From the NCBI GenBank assembly GCA_016841945.1, contig JAENYC010000021.1:1-64000 (forward strand): 64,000 bases of DNA. Reading direction: 5' to 3'. Positions 33,708 through 42,449 of the stretch are shown here, in pieces (position 1 is the stretch's first letter; every line of letters starts with the position of its first letter). A program made the position numbers and the translations under genes. Under the pieces are notes generated by a model, which did no database searches, was not told where the DNA came from, and was given only the letters and a program-made list of their open reading frames with translations. This DNA comes from Haloplasma contractile (GTDB lineage Bacteria > Bacillota_I > Bacilli_A > Haloplasmatales > Haloplasmataceae).

Positions 33708-34304
33708 TTGTCAAAAGTAAAAAATTTAAATGACATTAATGTTAAAATTGTAAAGAAAGTGATTCAGGTATTCTATTTTATTTTAATTGGAGGAGGCATT
33801 CTTTTCTTCTTACTTTTTATAGCCACTTTATTTATTCCTAAAGATGTTCTAACATTATCTGGTGATATTATTCCTCATATTAAATTTGAAATAGGTAATA
33901 TGTTTACTTATCAAATTAGGGATCTAGAAATTGATAGTATATCATTAAAAGGTATCTTATTGACAATTACTATTTCAGCTGCTATATGTATAGGACTAGT
34001 TGTATTAATATTACATCAACTGATTAAGATATTTGATACTTTAGAAGTCAAGAATCCATTTGATGAAAAAAATTCGACTAGAATTTTAAATATAGGTGGA
34101 TTGTTAATTATTAGTTCATTTGTGGTAAATGGGTTAATGTCACTGGTTTATTATATGATGATAAAAGAGTTAAATATCAATTTCATTGATATTGATTTCT
34201 CTATCAATGTTGGCTTATTATTTTCAGGTATATTAGTAGTCATTTTATCAAGCATTTTCAAATATGGAACATTCCTACAAAATGAATATGATCAGACATT
34301 GTAG
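33708..34304 (+). CDS. DUF2975 membrane protein (YoaS-like)
   Basis: 198 residues with four membrane helices (IQVFYFILIGGGILFFLLFI, KGILLTITISAAICIGLVVL, IGGLLIISSFVVNGLMSLVY and SINVGLLFSGILVVILSSIF). The cytosolic FDTLEVKNPFDEKNSTRI loop between helices 2 and 3 is the DUF2975 hallmark. In Bacillus subtilis the yoaS-yozG pair has the same arrangement of a DUF2975 protein followed by a small HTH protein. TTG start at 33708 with AGAGGTGA upstream. The function is unknown. Confidence 0.85.
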   Translation: MSKVKNLNDINVKIVKKVIQVFYFILIGGGILFFLLFIATLFIPKDVLTLSGDIIPHIKFEIGNMFTYQIRDLEIDSISLKGILLTITISAAICIGLVVLILHQLIKIFDTLEVKNPFDEKNSTRILNIGGLLIISSFVVNGLMSLVYYMMIKELNINFIDIDFSINVGLLFSGILVVILSSIFKYGTFLQNEYDQTL

Positions 34305-34312
34305 GTGATAAA

Positions 34313-34519
34313 ATGGGGATTGTGATTCGTTTAGATAGAGTGCTAGTTGAAAAGAAGATGCAACTTTCTGAATTAGCTGAAAAAGTAGGCATCAGTGTTG
34401 TGAATTTATCAAATTTAAAAACTGGTAAAGTGAAAGCCATTCGTTTTACCACACTATCAAAGATTTGTGAAGTCCTAGATTGTCAACCAGGAGATATACT
34501 AGAGTATTCAAAAGAATAA
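34313..34519 (+). CDS. Small Cro/CI-type HTH regulator (YozG-like)
   Basis: 68 residues that consist of a single helix-turn-helix domain (VEKKMQLSELAEKVGISVVN, LSNLKTGKVKAIRFTTLSKI), ending in CQPGDILEY. This CQPGDILE ending is typical of YozG-like regulators coupled to DUF2975 proteins. The gene lies 8 bases after the membrane protein; the pair probably forms a membrane-linked regulatory unit. Confidence 0.88.
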   Translation: MGIVIRLDRVLVEKKMQLSELAEKVGISVVNLSNLKTGKVKAIRFTTLSKICEVLDCQPGDILEYSKE

Positions 34520-34521
34520 TC

Positions 34522-34552
34522 AAAAAAGGCTATGAGCTTCTTGCTCATAGCC
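34522..34552. terminator. Terminator shared by convergent genes
   Basis: GGCTATGAGC/GCTCATAGCC ten-bp stem. The A-run at 34522-34527 gives a U-tract for the minus-strand DUF134 gene; on the plus strand the tail is weaker. Confidence 0.75.
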
Positions 34553-34953
34553 TATTCATTTCTACAATTTCTACAGCGTCTTCTCTTGCGATTACAATTA
34601 CCTTCAATGATTGCATTTGTTTGATGAATTTTACCACATTGAGGACATCTGTGTGCGCGTTCTGATAGGGTATAGTTTCCACCTTCGATTTTAATTGCTT
34701 GACCTTCAACAAGTGCTGTTGCGACTTTTTGATGTGCAGAATCAAGAATTAATTGAAAAGTTTGTCTTGAAACTCCCATGACTTCTGCTGCCTCATTTTG
34801 ATTTAAATGTTCTATATCTTTTAACCTTAGTGCTTCTAACTCATCATGCAGTAAAAGAATAGTATCATTTGATAATCTTTTTTTATCGTATGGGACAAAT
34901 AATTTATGTTGTGGAATATATCCAATTTTTCTCGGCTTAATCGGTCTAGGCAT
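34552..34953 (-). CDS. DUF134 DNA-binding protein
   Basis: 133 residues. MPRPIKPRKIGYIPQHKLFV and DELEALRLKDIEHLNQNEAA, then MGVSRQTFQLILDSAHQKVA, form the conserved DUF134 helix-turn-helix region. The C-terminus has CPQCGKIHQTNAI and CNRKRRRCRNC, a zinc-ribbon-like set of cysteines. DUF134 genes commonly sit beside NifX/NifB-like iron-molybdenum-cofactor family genes, as here, and probably regulate them. Confidence 0.88.
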   Translation of the reverse strand: MPRPIKPRKIGYIPQHKLFVPYDKKRLSNDTILLLHDELEALRLKDIEHLNQNEAAEVMGVSRQTFQLILDSAHQKVATALVEGQAIKIEGGNYTLSERAHRCPQCGKIHQTNAIIEGNCNRKRRRCRNCRNE

Positions 34954-35016
34954 ATAAATCCTCCTATCTTCTTAAAAAAATTATAGCATATATTTTATGA
35001 AAATGATAGGAGACAA

Positions 35017-35379
35017 TTAATGCTTTCGATAGTTCTCATGATTATGGTGTTTTCTCGGTTTTACATCATTTAATTTTAATGTATGATGACAGTAATCATC
35101 AATTACCTTAGATACTTCACCATAAGCACCTAAAATTACATTCATATCATGTTCCTCTAAATTTCTTTTAGCATTTTCACCTATTCCTCCTACAATAACA
35201 GTATCTACATCATACGAAGCAAAAAGGCTGGCCATTTCACAACCTTTTATCCCACTGTTAAAGATGGTTTCTGATGATATAATGTTTTTTTTATCATCTA
35301 AATCAAAGATTTTAAATCCTTGACTTTGACCATAATGTTGTGAGACTTGATTATTTTCAAAAACAATTGCGATTTTCAT
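35017..35379 (-). CDS. Dinitrogenase FeMo-cofactor (NifX/NafY)-like protein
   Basis: 120 residues. KIAIVFENNQVSQHYGQSQG, KGCEMASLFASYDVDTVIVG and GIGENAKRNLEEHDMNVILG match the NifX/NifB-C domain that holds metal-cluster precursors. The His-rich tail (KPRKHHNHENYRKH) may bind metal. No nitrogenase genes are nearby; in non-diazotrophs such proteins are of unknown metal-related function. The ATG at 35379 follows AAGGAGGA; the DUF134 gene lies 63 bases downstream on the same strand. Confidence 0.88.
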   Translation of the reverse strand: MKIAIVFENNQVSQHYGQSQGFKIFDLDDKKNIISSETIFNSGIKGCEMASLFASYDVDTVIVGGIGENAKRNLEEHDMNVILGAYGEVSKVIDDYCHHTLKLNDVKPRKHHNHENYRKH

Positions 35380-35462
35380 GTAATCCTCCTTCGTTATTGG
35401 CATATGCTAATTATATTATATGCCTATTCCCTCATTTAGTCAATCTTTGTTAAAAAAAAATT

Positions 35463-35496
35463 AAAAAACTCTGATATTATCTATCAGAGTTTTTTC
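35463..35496 (-). terminator. Terminator of the small membrane protein gene
   Basis: AAAAAACTCTGAT/ATCAGAGTTTTTT stem, which includes the stop codon; symmetric A/T runs allow either direction. Confidence 0.8.
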
Positions 35497-35861
35497 TGTA
35501 TTTCAAGTAGTGCATCAGAATAAAGTCTATCTTTAATATTAAATCTAAATCGATAGATTGAGCGATTCATTTTTTGTAACTGCTCATTGTTTTTCTCTTT
35601 TCTTTTTAAGTATTTTGTTACTTTTACAGTTTCTTTCTTATATGAGAATAGTATCCATATTAGTTTAATTGACTCCATTAATAAAATAATAAAAAATAAT
35701 CCAGTTAATAATATAGGGAACATAAAATATAGTATATCTATTATCTCTTTTTTCATAACAGCTAAAATAAGGAACAAAATAAATATGAATAATAAGGTTA
35801 ATGGAAAAATATTAATAATAAATATTAATATGATTTTCTTTTTAAACTTCTTTCTATTCAT
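35484..35861 (-). CDS. Two-helix membrane protein of unknown function
   Basis: 125 residues. Two long hydrophobic segments (IILIFIINIFPLTLLFIFIL and ILYFMFPILLTGLFFIILLM) are followed by a basic cytosolic tail with RFRFNIKDRLYSDALLEIQ. No family is recognised. The ATG at about 35861 overlaps the end of the interrupted serine hydrolase gene (35854), so it was probably translated by coupling with it. The first codons fit an AAGGTGG site. Confidence 0.6.
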   Translation of the reverse strand: MNRKKFKKKIILIFIINIFPLTLLFIFILFLILAVMKKEIIDILYFMFPILLTGLFFIILLMESIKLIWILFSYKKETVKVTKYLKRKEKNNEQLQKMNRSIYRFRFNIKDRLYSDALLEIQKKL

Positions 35862-37179
35862 CACAACCACCTTTTTTAGTCCTTGTTAACATTCTAGCAC
35901 CATATAATACTGCCCAAGCATTTTTTTCATTAAAGTAGAAGTATATGGGTTTATCTTTTTTTGTAACAAAGAGATTATCATTATATCTTTTCAGTTGATC
36001 TTTTTTTTCTTCGTTTGCTAATATTAAAACGTTATTTTCTCGCTTTATGTCAATACAACTTCCTTCTAATGAAGTGTATGTGCCACAATATGTATCTAGT
36101 GATTTAGTGATTTTACCTTTTATAAAATGATTTCTTCTTTTTTCAAAAGGAAGGTCTAAAGCAGTATTGACAGCTTTTATCCAAATATCAGCAACATCAA
36201 ATCCCGATACATTACATAGTACTGCAACTACTAATTTCTCATCAGGTATAAATCCAAAATTTGATGATACGCCCGGTTGTCCACCACCATGTTCCACTAT
36301 TGTTTTTCCATTGTAATTCGGTATTACTTTAAATGCATAACCATAATAGTTTTGTTCATGGATTTTAAATGGATTTTGCCACATTTTTTGAAGTGTCTCT
36401 TTATTAATGAATGTTTCTTCATCATACATTCCATTATTGATGTATAATATTCCATATTTTAATAGATCTAAGACATTAGAACGAATACCACCACCCACCT
36501 CATAATTTCCAAGTTTTGGCCAAGATTGTACTTCTAATTCTTTCTTTTTATTATGATGATAAGGAACAGATACATTATCAAACTTATCTATTTCTTCTAA
36601 ACTCATCGTAGAGCGATACATTTTCAATCGATTTAAAATAATCTCTGTAATGTGTCTTCGATAGAGTTTACCGGTTAATCGTTCGATAATGATTCCTAAT
36701 AATAAGAATGAATCATTACAGTAACTAAAAAATTCACCTGGTTTCCCTAAAAACTCTAGTTCTCCTGATGCGATATAGTTCAAATGATTAGATAGCTTAT
36801 TGAGTTCTTCTTTTCTATTTAGTGGTGCTAAACCAGTAGTATGAGATAGTAGATGATAGATTTTTATATCGTCCATATTATCTATACCATATATCTTAAA
36901 TTCAGGTATGTATTTAACGACTGGGTCATCTACTGATAGTAATCCTTAATCTTCAAGTATCATGATTGATAGAGCTGTAAAAGATTTAGTAATTGATGCT
37001 ATCCCAAATATGGTTTCTGGTGTAACAGGTTCTTTAGTATCAATATTCCGGTATCCAAATCCTTTTTTATAAATCGTTTTCCCATTTTTTGACACTGCAA
37101 CACTAATACCTGCAATGTTTTCAGCATCCATTTTGTCTTGTACGTATTTTTCAAAATTTAACCAATTAATGATTATCAT
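35854..37179 (-). pseudogene. Serine hydrolase (beta-lactamase family) interrupted by in-frame TAA
   Basis: The first part (37179 down to 36946) has FGIASITKSFTALSIMILED with the SxxK nucleophile. It then meets TAA at 36948-36946. The same frame continues GLLSVDDPVVKYIPEFKI and remains open to 35854, with FSYCNDSFLLLGI (YxN) and EHGGGQPGVSSN (HxG). The only defect is the single stop, probably from a one-base change of a Lys, Glu or Gln codon. With it, only a 77-residue peptide or a fragment starting near 36876 could be made, and neither has a full active site. Family otherwise as for the gene at 31466. Confidence 0.8.
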
Positions 37180-37231
37180 TCCCTTCGATTATTACATTAA
37201 TATTGTAACTTATTATTGATCATAAAGAAAT

Positions 37232-37272
37232 AGTTAAAAAAATCATGGTCTTTTAGACCATAATTTTTTAAC
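37232..37272 (-). terminator. Terminator after the RCC1-repeat gene
   Basis: ATGGTC/GACCAT core flanked by complementary A- and T-runs (AGTTAAAAAAAT with ATTTTTTAACT). Nearly symmetric. Confidence 0.75.
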
Positions 37273-38468
37273 TATTTAACTTCTATTTCTATTGGAGTAT
37301 CTTTGTTAGTTGTTGTTCCATCGCCTAATTGTCCAAATTGATTTTCTCCCCATGTAAATATCCTGCCAGAAGAAGTTATTGCTATATGATGACTTTTTGA
37401 ATCTACTTTTACAATCTTTTCATCTTCTGCTAGATTAAATTGCTCTGTTATTTCTGTTGGTGACATACTAATTGTTCCATCTTCTTCAAGTTCAATTTGA
37501 TTCATTTCCACTGTAAAAATATAGCCTAAAGAAGAAAGTGCAATAATATAGGATTTTCCATGTACAATTTCTATTATAAAATCATCTGTTTGTAGGTTAA
37601 AGTCTGATGTTATGTCTTGAAGAAAGCTTTGATTTGTTGAGGTTTCATCATTTTGAGATGTTCTGTATCTCCAAATATAGATATGGTTATCTGAGGAGAT
37701 TAAAAATTCTCCTTTAATTTTTACAATGGATCCATCAATTTGTTGAGTGATGTTGGAAGTTATATCGTTAGGTGTATTTGTATTAGTAGTTGTTCCATCA
37801 CCTAATTGTCCTTTATCATTCAATCCCCATGAAAAAACTCGATGGTTAGAAGTAGCAGCCATGTTATGAGCAATGGCTTCGATTACTTCACCTGATTGTA
37901 GATTAAAGTTTTGTGTAATTTCAACAGGTGTTGTTTTACTCTCATTTGTTCCATCACCAAGTTCTCCATGCATATTATTCCCCCAAGCAAAAACTCGCCC
38001 TTTTGAGGTTAGGAGTATGCTATGATAAGTGGCAACAATTTTATCAATTGATTCATCCGATTGAAAATCAAAATTATCTGTTATATCAAGAGGTAAGTTT
38101 GAATTATCTTTTGTCCCATCACCAAGTTGACCATGCCAGTTATATCCCCAAGTAAATATACGATTATTTGAAGTGATAGCAATACTAAACTCATCTCCAG
38201 AAATAATATCTGTTATCACCTCATCAGATTGAAGATGAAAGAATTGAGTGATTTTATCAGGTGTTGTTTTGTCTATAGTTGTCCCATTTCCAAGTTGACC
38301 ATAAGTATTCTTACCCCAAGTATATACATCTCCTGATGTGCTAAGTGCTATACTATGATTAAATCCTGCAGATACTTTTTCAAACTGTTCTGATGCGTTA
38401 TTATTTTTGCATGAAGTTAAAATAAACATACTAAACATTAAAATAATAAAACATATTTTTTTAGTCAT
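37272..38468 (-). CDS. RCC1-repeat lipoprotein
   Basis: 398 residues. The N-terminal signal FIILMFSMFILTSC ends in a lipobox, so Cys19 or so would be lipidated and the protein anchored outside the membrane. The rest is about seven RCC1/BNR-type repeats built on AITSNNRIFTWGYNWHGQLG plus DGTxxNxxTPxxIT; one repeat (around residue 255-300) has lost the WG..GQLGDG core. A seven-bladed beta-propeller is expected. Bacterial RCC1 lipoproteins have no settled role; binding to a surface partner is a reasonable guess. It is monocistronic. Confidence 0.85.
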   Translation of the reverse strand: MTKKICFIILMFSMFILTSCKNNNASEQFEKVSAGFNHSIALSTSGDVYTWGKNTYGQLGNGTTIDKTTPDKITQFFHLQSDEVITDIISGDEFSIAITSNNRIFTWGYNWHGQLGDGTKDNSNLPLDITDNFDFQSDESIDKIVATYHSILLTSKGRVFAWGNNMHGELGDGTNESKTTPVEITQNFNLQSGEVIEAIAHNMAATSNHRVFSWGLNDKGQLGDGTTTNTNTPNDITSNITQQIDGSIVKIKGEFLISSDNHIYIWRYRTSQNDETSTNQSFLQDITSDFNLQTDDFIIEIVHGKSYIIALSSLGYIFTVEMNQIELEEDGTISMSPTEITEQFNLAEDEKIVKVDSKSHHIAITSSGRIFTWGENQFGQLGDGTTTNKDTPIEIEVK

Positions 38469-38624
38469 GACGACCTCCCCTTTTTTTAAAACATCTAATT
38501 ATAACATCTATAATGCTATATTTTAATTATATGTTTGTAACTTATAGATGTATACGTTTATGAATATAACGCTAATTTTGTTAGTTCATTCTATTAATTT
38601 TTTTAAATATTCATAAATTATAAC

Positions 38625-38654
38625 AAAAAATCATAGTCAGTAAGATTATGATTA
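38625..38654 (-). terminator. Terminator after the sirtuin gene
   Basis: AATCATA/TATGATT stem with a U-tract on the minus strand. Confidence 0.65.
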
Positions 38655-38662
38655 AATTTTAG

Positions 38663-39397
38663 CTATATATGAAACACTTTATCTTTAAACTTAAATAATT
38701 CAGGTGTTAAAATATTTTCAAGAGGTTGCTGTATTACAAGTTGTGCTTCATCATCATAAGGTGTGATGTCTTTATTAATGATGACTAAATTAGAACCATT
38801 GAAATAATGGATAAGTGAAGCAGCGGGATATACAAGAAGAGAAGTTCCAATTACTATGAGTAAATCAGCTTTTTCTATGGACTTTAATGAGTTTTCAATC
38901 GCATCATGTGAAAGTGATTCTTCATATAAAATGATATCGGGTTTAATGATACCGCCACATTCACAAATTGGAACTTCATCTGTAGCCATTATTTTTGAAA
39001 TAGAATAATATTTTCTACATTTCATACAATAATTTTTATGGATACTACCGTGTAATTCAATCACATTTTTACTTCCTGCTGATTGGTGTAAACCATCGAT
39101 ATTTTGTGTAATGATTGTTTTAACTTTTCCCATAGATTCTAAATGAGCAAGTGTCTTATGACCAATATTTGGTTTTGCGTTTAAATAAATCATGTTTTGA
39201 CGATAGAAAGCGTAAAATTTTTCAGGATATTTTTTAAAATAAGTGTAGGATAATATCTCTTCTGGATTTTTTTGATATAATCCATTAGCGCCTCTAAAAT
39301 CAGGAATGCCTGATGGTACAGACATGCCAGCGCCGGTCATGATAACAATACGATTCGCTTCATAAAATAAATTTTTAAGAATATTGACTTGTTTCAT
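38663..39397 (-). CDS. NAD-dependent protein deacylase, sirtuin family
   Basis: 244 residues. TGAGMSVPSGIPDFRG binds NAD, ITQNIDGLHQSAG contains the catalytic His region with HGS after it, and CMKCRKY...CECGG supplies the four zinc cysteines. GTSLLVYPAA and IINKD follow in order. The protein is close to full length for a class U/III bacterial sirtuin. It removes acetyl or other acyl groups from lysines with NAD. The ATG at 39397 has TAGGTGA upstream. Confidence 0.95.
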   Translation of the reverse strand: MKQVNILKNLFYEANRIVIMTGAGMSVPSGIPDFRGANGLYQKNPEEILSYTYFKKYPEKFYAFYRQNMIYLNAKPNIGHKTLAHLESMGKVKTIITQNIDGLHQSAGSKNVIELHGSIHKNYCMKCRKYYSISKIMATDEVPICECGGIIKPDIILYEESLSHDAIENSLKSIEKADLLIVIGTSLLVYPAASLIHYFNGSNLVIINKDITPYDDEAQLVIQQPLENILTPELFKFKDKVFHI

Positions 39398-39422
39398 ATG
39401 AATCACCTAACTATTTATAATA

Positions 39423-39466
39423 ATAAAAACGTCTGTAGTTTTATTATAAACCACAGACGTCTTTAT
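39423..39466 (-). terminator. Terminator after the bactofilin gene
   Basis: ACGTCTGT/ACAGACGT stem extended by A/T pairs, with a U-tract on the minus strand. Confidence 0.75.
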
Positions 39467-39519
39467 TTCTATAGTTATGTATTTTTTGTTAATCCTTGTA
39501 GGAATGAGAGGAGACATTC

Positions 39520-40209
39520 TTACAATTTAGTTGTTTGATTGACTTTACTATCTTTTGACACTTCAACCGTATCTCTATATTCAAGGGTTTCAATTTCACA
39601 TTTATCTCCGATTTTAATATGACTTCCTCGCACTGTTTTAGCAATTACGTTTTCTAAAAGGATATTGTCTCCTTCTATGAGATTTACCTCCACAGGTTTT
39701 GTTTTTTGAAAAAATGATGTGAGGTTTGGTTTGATAGTAATTTTGCTACCAAAAATTTCATTAATTGTAGCGCCAGCATTAGTTGTGATTTCGATTGTTT
39801 CACCATTTAACAATTCACATCCACTTATATTTCCTTTAATATTAATTTTGTCCGCTTCTAAGGATTTTACATTAACATCACCATAAATACTCACTTCTTT
39901 AGAGTCTTGAATGTCTTCATTAAATTTTACAGAACCATACACTTTTAAGATATCTACCTTTACTTTACTACTAAATGAACTAGAGCCTTTAATATCCATT
40001 TCTTGACAAATGGTTTCACCTTTAAAAGAACTAGAACCATATACTTTTAATTTGGTAATTTTAGATGTTCCTTTAAATACACTTGAACCATATACATCCA
40101 TTTTAGTTACTTCAACATCACCAGTGATAGAAGCAGAACCAAAAACACGGATGTTGTCATAGGTTCCACCAGAAATTGTAGAATTCGCAAAAATGTTTAA
40201 ATTATTCAT
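39520..40209 (-). CDS. Bactofilin-like polymer-forming protein
   Basis: 229 residues. A right-handed beta-helix is evident from about a dozen short repeats: NIRVFGSASITGDVEVTKMD, VYGSSVFKGTSKITKLK, VYGSSSFKGETICQEMD, IKGSSSF and so on. The hydrophobic/glycine periodicity is typical of polymer-forming cytoskeletal proteins. The last part (about 165-229) varies. No membrane helix. It may form cytosolic filaments that shape or organise the cell. AAGGAGGTCC precedes the ATG, and a regulated promoter lies upstream. Confidence 0.82.
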   Translation of the reverse strand: MNNLNIFANSTISGGTYDNIRVFGSASITGDVEVTKMDVYGSSVFKGTSKITKLKVYGSSSFKGETICQEMDIKGSSSFSSKVKVDILKVYGSVKFNEDIQDSKEVSIYGDVNVKSLEADKINIKGNISGCELLNGETIEITTNAGATINEIFGSKITIKPNLTSFFQKTKPVEVNLIEGDNILLENVIAKTVRGSHIKIGDKCEIETLEYRDTVEVSKDSKVNQTTKL

Positions 40210-40235
40210 AGGACCTCCTTTATATTATTATATTG

Positions 40236-40287
40236 ATGTAACAATGTTATGTTACATATATTATACCATATTTTTTATAATTTTCAA
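40236..40287 (-). promoter_or_regulatory. Promoter and operator of the bactofilin gene
   Basis: On the minus strand: TTGAAA (40287-40282), 16 bp, TGG-TATAAT (40265-40260), then a perfect inverted repeat ATGTAACA-N6-TGTTACAT (40236-40257) just after the -10. This repeat would overlap the transcription start and block it when bound. The repressor is not obvious in the window. Confidence 0.7.
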
Positions 40288-40378
40288 TCTTTTTTTATAA
40301 AATATATAAAAAAATTAAATGGTAATATTTGAAAATAATGGATATTTTATAATTTTAGTATCATAAAATTTAGAAATT

Positions 40379-40387
40379 TGGTATAAT
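40379..40387 (+). promoter_or_regulatory. Extended -10 of the SPT operon
   Basis: TG-G-TATAAT with no convincing -35, 55 bases before the ATG at 40442. Confidence 0.5.
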
Positions 40388-40441
40388 ATAGAAAATTTGA
40401 ATATTATTCATGAGTTGTTTAATTTACAAAAGGAGGACTAT

Positions 40442-41245
40442 ATGGTAAAAATCAATAGAAGAGTAGCGCTTGTAGTGGGAGCATCTTCTGGTGTAGGAAA
40501 AGCATGTGCAGAGTATTTACTAAAACAAGGATTTACTGTATATGGAACTTCCCGGAAAACTACATTTGGTCAAGTATATGATGAAATTAAGATGGTACCA
40601 CTCGATGTGACAAAAGAAGATACAATTAAAAAAACGGTTCAATATATAAAGGAAAAAGAAGGTGCTATAGATGTATTAATCAATTGTCCTGGTTATGGAT
40701 TAGCTGGAAGTGTGGAAGATATAACCACAGAAGAGGCCAAAACCTTATTTGATACGAATTTTTTTGGAATTATGTCTTGTTGTAGAGCGGTATTACCATT
40801 AATGAGAGAGCAAAAAGATGGATTGATTGTTAATATTAGTTCAGTGGCAGGGTTTATTTCTATCCCATATCAATCGATGTATAGTGCAAGTAAATATGCT
40901 TTAGAAGCCATGACAGAAGCAATGAGAATTGAAGTAAAACCATTTAATGTAAGGGTATCAATGATAGCACCTGGTGATATGAAAACTAATTTTGAAAGAA
41001 TATATGCTAAGCATTCAGCTAACTCTGTCTATAAAGATTATTGTGAGAAAGCTGTTAATGCGATGATTGAATCTGAAGAAAAAGGACCAAGTGCAAATGT
41101 TGTTGTAAAAGAATTAAAGGAAATCATTAATAGAAGAAATCCTTCGATAAGAAGAATAGTTGGATGGCAATATAAGATAATTGGTATATTAAAAAGGATT
41201 TTACCAAAGAAATTTGTTGAATATGTCATAACAATAATATATTAG
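40442..41245 (+). CDS. Short-chain dehydrogenase/reductase, candidate 3-ketosphinganine reductase
   Basis: 267 residues. GASSGVG at 13-19 binds NAD(P), NISSVAG provides Ser134 and YSASK provides Tyr147 and Lys151. NCPG replaces the usual NNAG. The protein ends in a hydrophobic, basic tail (IIGILKRILPKKFVEYVITI), suggesting peripheral membrane contact. It lies 18 bases before a serine-palmitoyltransferase-like gene. In sphingolipid synthesis an SDR reduces the 3-keto product of that enzyme, so the pairing suggests this role; many SDRs have similar sequences, so it is inference. AAAGGAGGA precedes the ATG; longer in-frame starts lie over the promoter. Confidence 0.8.
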   Translation: MVKINRRVALVVGASSGVGKACAEYLLKQGFTVYGTSRKTTFGQVYDEIKMVPLDVTKEDTIKKTVQYIKEKEGAIDVLINCPGYGLAGSVEDITTEEAKTLFDTNFFGIMSCCRAVLPLMREQKDGLIVNISSVAGFISIPYQSMYSASKYALEAMTEAMRIEVKPFNVRVSMIAPGDMKTNFERIYAKHSANSVYKDYCEKAVNAMIESEEKGPSANVVVKELKEIINRRNPSIRRIVGWQYKIIGILKRILPKKFVEYVITIIY

Positions 41246-41263
41246 GAGAAGAGGAGTTAAACC

Positions 41264-42433
41264 ATGGATATATTTCAAAAATGTTTTGATTATACAGATG
41301 CTAAAGAAGCAATAAAAGCAGGTGTTTATCCATATTTTCATGTTTTAAATTCAGGACAGGATACAGAAGTAATGATTAATGGAAAAAGAACCATCATGAT
41401 TGGTTCTAATAATTATTTAGGATTAACAAGTGATGAAAGAGTAAAACAAAAAGCAGTAGAAGCGGTTAAAGTATATGGTTCTGGTTGTTCTGGTTCGCGT
41501 TTTTTAAATGGAACTTTGGATTTACATATCCAATTAGAAAAGAATCTAGCAAGATTTTTACATAAAGATGATGCCATCGCCTTTAGTACTGGCTTTCAAG
41601 CTAACTTAGGATTATTGTCTGGAATTGCAGGAAGAAATGATTATATTATAAGTGATAGAGCGAATCATGCAAGTATTGTAGATGGTTGTCGATTAAGTTT
41701 TGCAAGGATGATAAAATATAATCATAATGATATGGAAGATTTAGAACGGGCATTAAAAGCAGCACCTGAAAAAAACGGGAAATTAATCGTGTCAGATGGT
41801 GTTTTTAGTATGGAAGGAGACATTTGTAAATTACCAGAAATGGTGAAACTTGCTGAAAAATATGGTGCAAGAATTATGATTGACGATGCACATGGAATAG
41901 GTGTAATGGGTAAAAACGGTCGTGGTACCGCAGAATATTATGGTTTAGAAGATAAAGTTGATATTATAGTGGGTACTTTTAGTAAATCGTTAGCGAGTTT
42001 AGGTGGTTTTGTTGTGGGTAGTCATGATGTAATTCATTATATTAGACATGTGTCACGTCCATTTATCTTTAGTGCCTCTATCTCACCATCTAATGCAGCT
42101 TCTGCTTTAGAAGCTTTAAGAATATTAGAAGATGAACCTGAAAGAGTCAAGAAACTATGGGAAAATGGAAACTATATGAGGAAAGGATTTAAAGCATTAG
42201 GATTAGAAATTGGAAATTCAGAAACACCGATTATACCCGTAATGACTTATGGTGATTATGAAACCTTTTTAATCGCAAAGCAATTACTTGATGAAGGGGT
42301 ATATGTGAACCCTGTTATCTCACCAGCTGTCAAAAAAGGGGAAGCCTTACTGCGTACGAGTTATACAGCGACACATACCATTGAGCAGTTAGATTATGCT
42401 TTAGATAAGTTTAAAAAAGTGTTTAATAAATAG
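41264..42433 (+). CDS. Serine palmitoyltransferase-like PLP enzyme (alpha-oxoamine synthase)
   Basis: 389 residues. The PLP Lys is Lys241 in GTFSKSLASLGGF; Asp207 and His210 lie in IDDAHG; His135 in NHASIVDG stacks on the cofactor. The motifs SNNYLGLT, YGSGCSGSRFLNGTLDLH, DGVFSMEGD and RPFIFSASISPSNAAS agree best with bacterial serine palmitoyltransferases (for example of Bacteroides) as I recall them. 2-amino-3-ketobutyrate ligase instead has GTLGKALGG around its Lys. It would join serine with an acyl thioester to give 3-ketosphinganine. The neighbouring SDR could do the next step. AOS-type or KBL-type activity cannot be ruled out. Confidence 0.82.
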   Translation: MDIFQKCFDYTDAKEAIKAGVYPYFHVLNSGQDTEVMINGKRTIMIGSNNYLGLTSDERVKQKAVEAVKVYGSGCSGSRFLNGTLDLHIQLEKNLARFLHKDDAIAFSTGFQANLGLLSGIAGRNDYIISDRANHASIVDGCRLSFARMIKYNHNDMEDLERALKAAPEKNGKLIVSDGVFSMEGDICKLPEMVKLAEKYGARIMIDDAHGIGVMGKNGRGTAEYYGLEDKVDIIVGTFSKSLASLGGFVVGSHDVIHYIRHVSRPFIFSASISPSNAASALEALRILEDEPERVKKLWENGNYMRKGFKALGLEIGNSETPIIPVMTYGDYETFLIAKQLLDEGVYVNPVISPAVKKGEALLRTSYTATHTIEQLDYALDKFKKVFNK

Positions 42434-42449
42434 AAACGGAGGTTGATTA

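Noticed and set aside
41264-42433. Annotation as 2-amino-3-ketobutyrate CoA ligase or BioF
   Set aside because: The Lys motif GTFSKSLASLGG and surrounding blocks fit serine palmitoyltransferase better, and no threonine dehydrogenase or biotin genes are adjacent. Kept only as an alternative.
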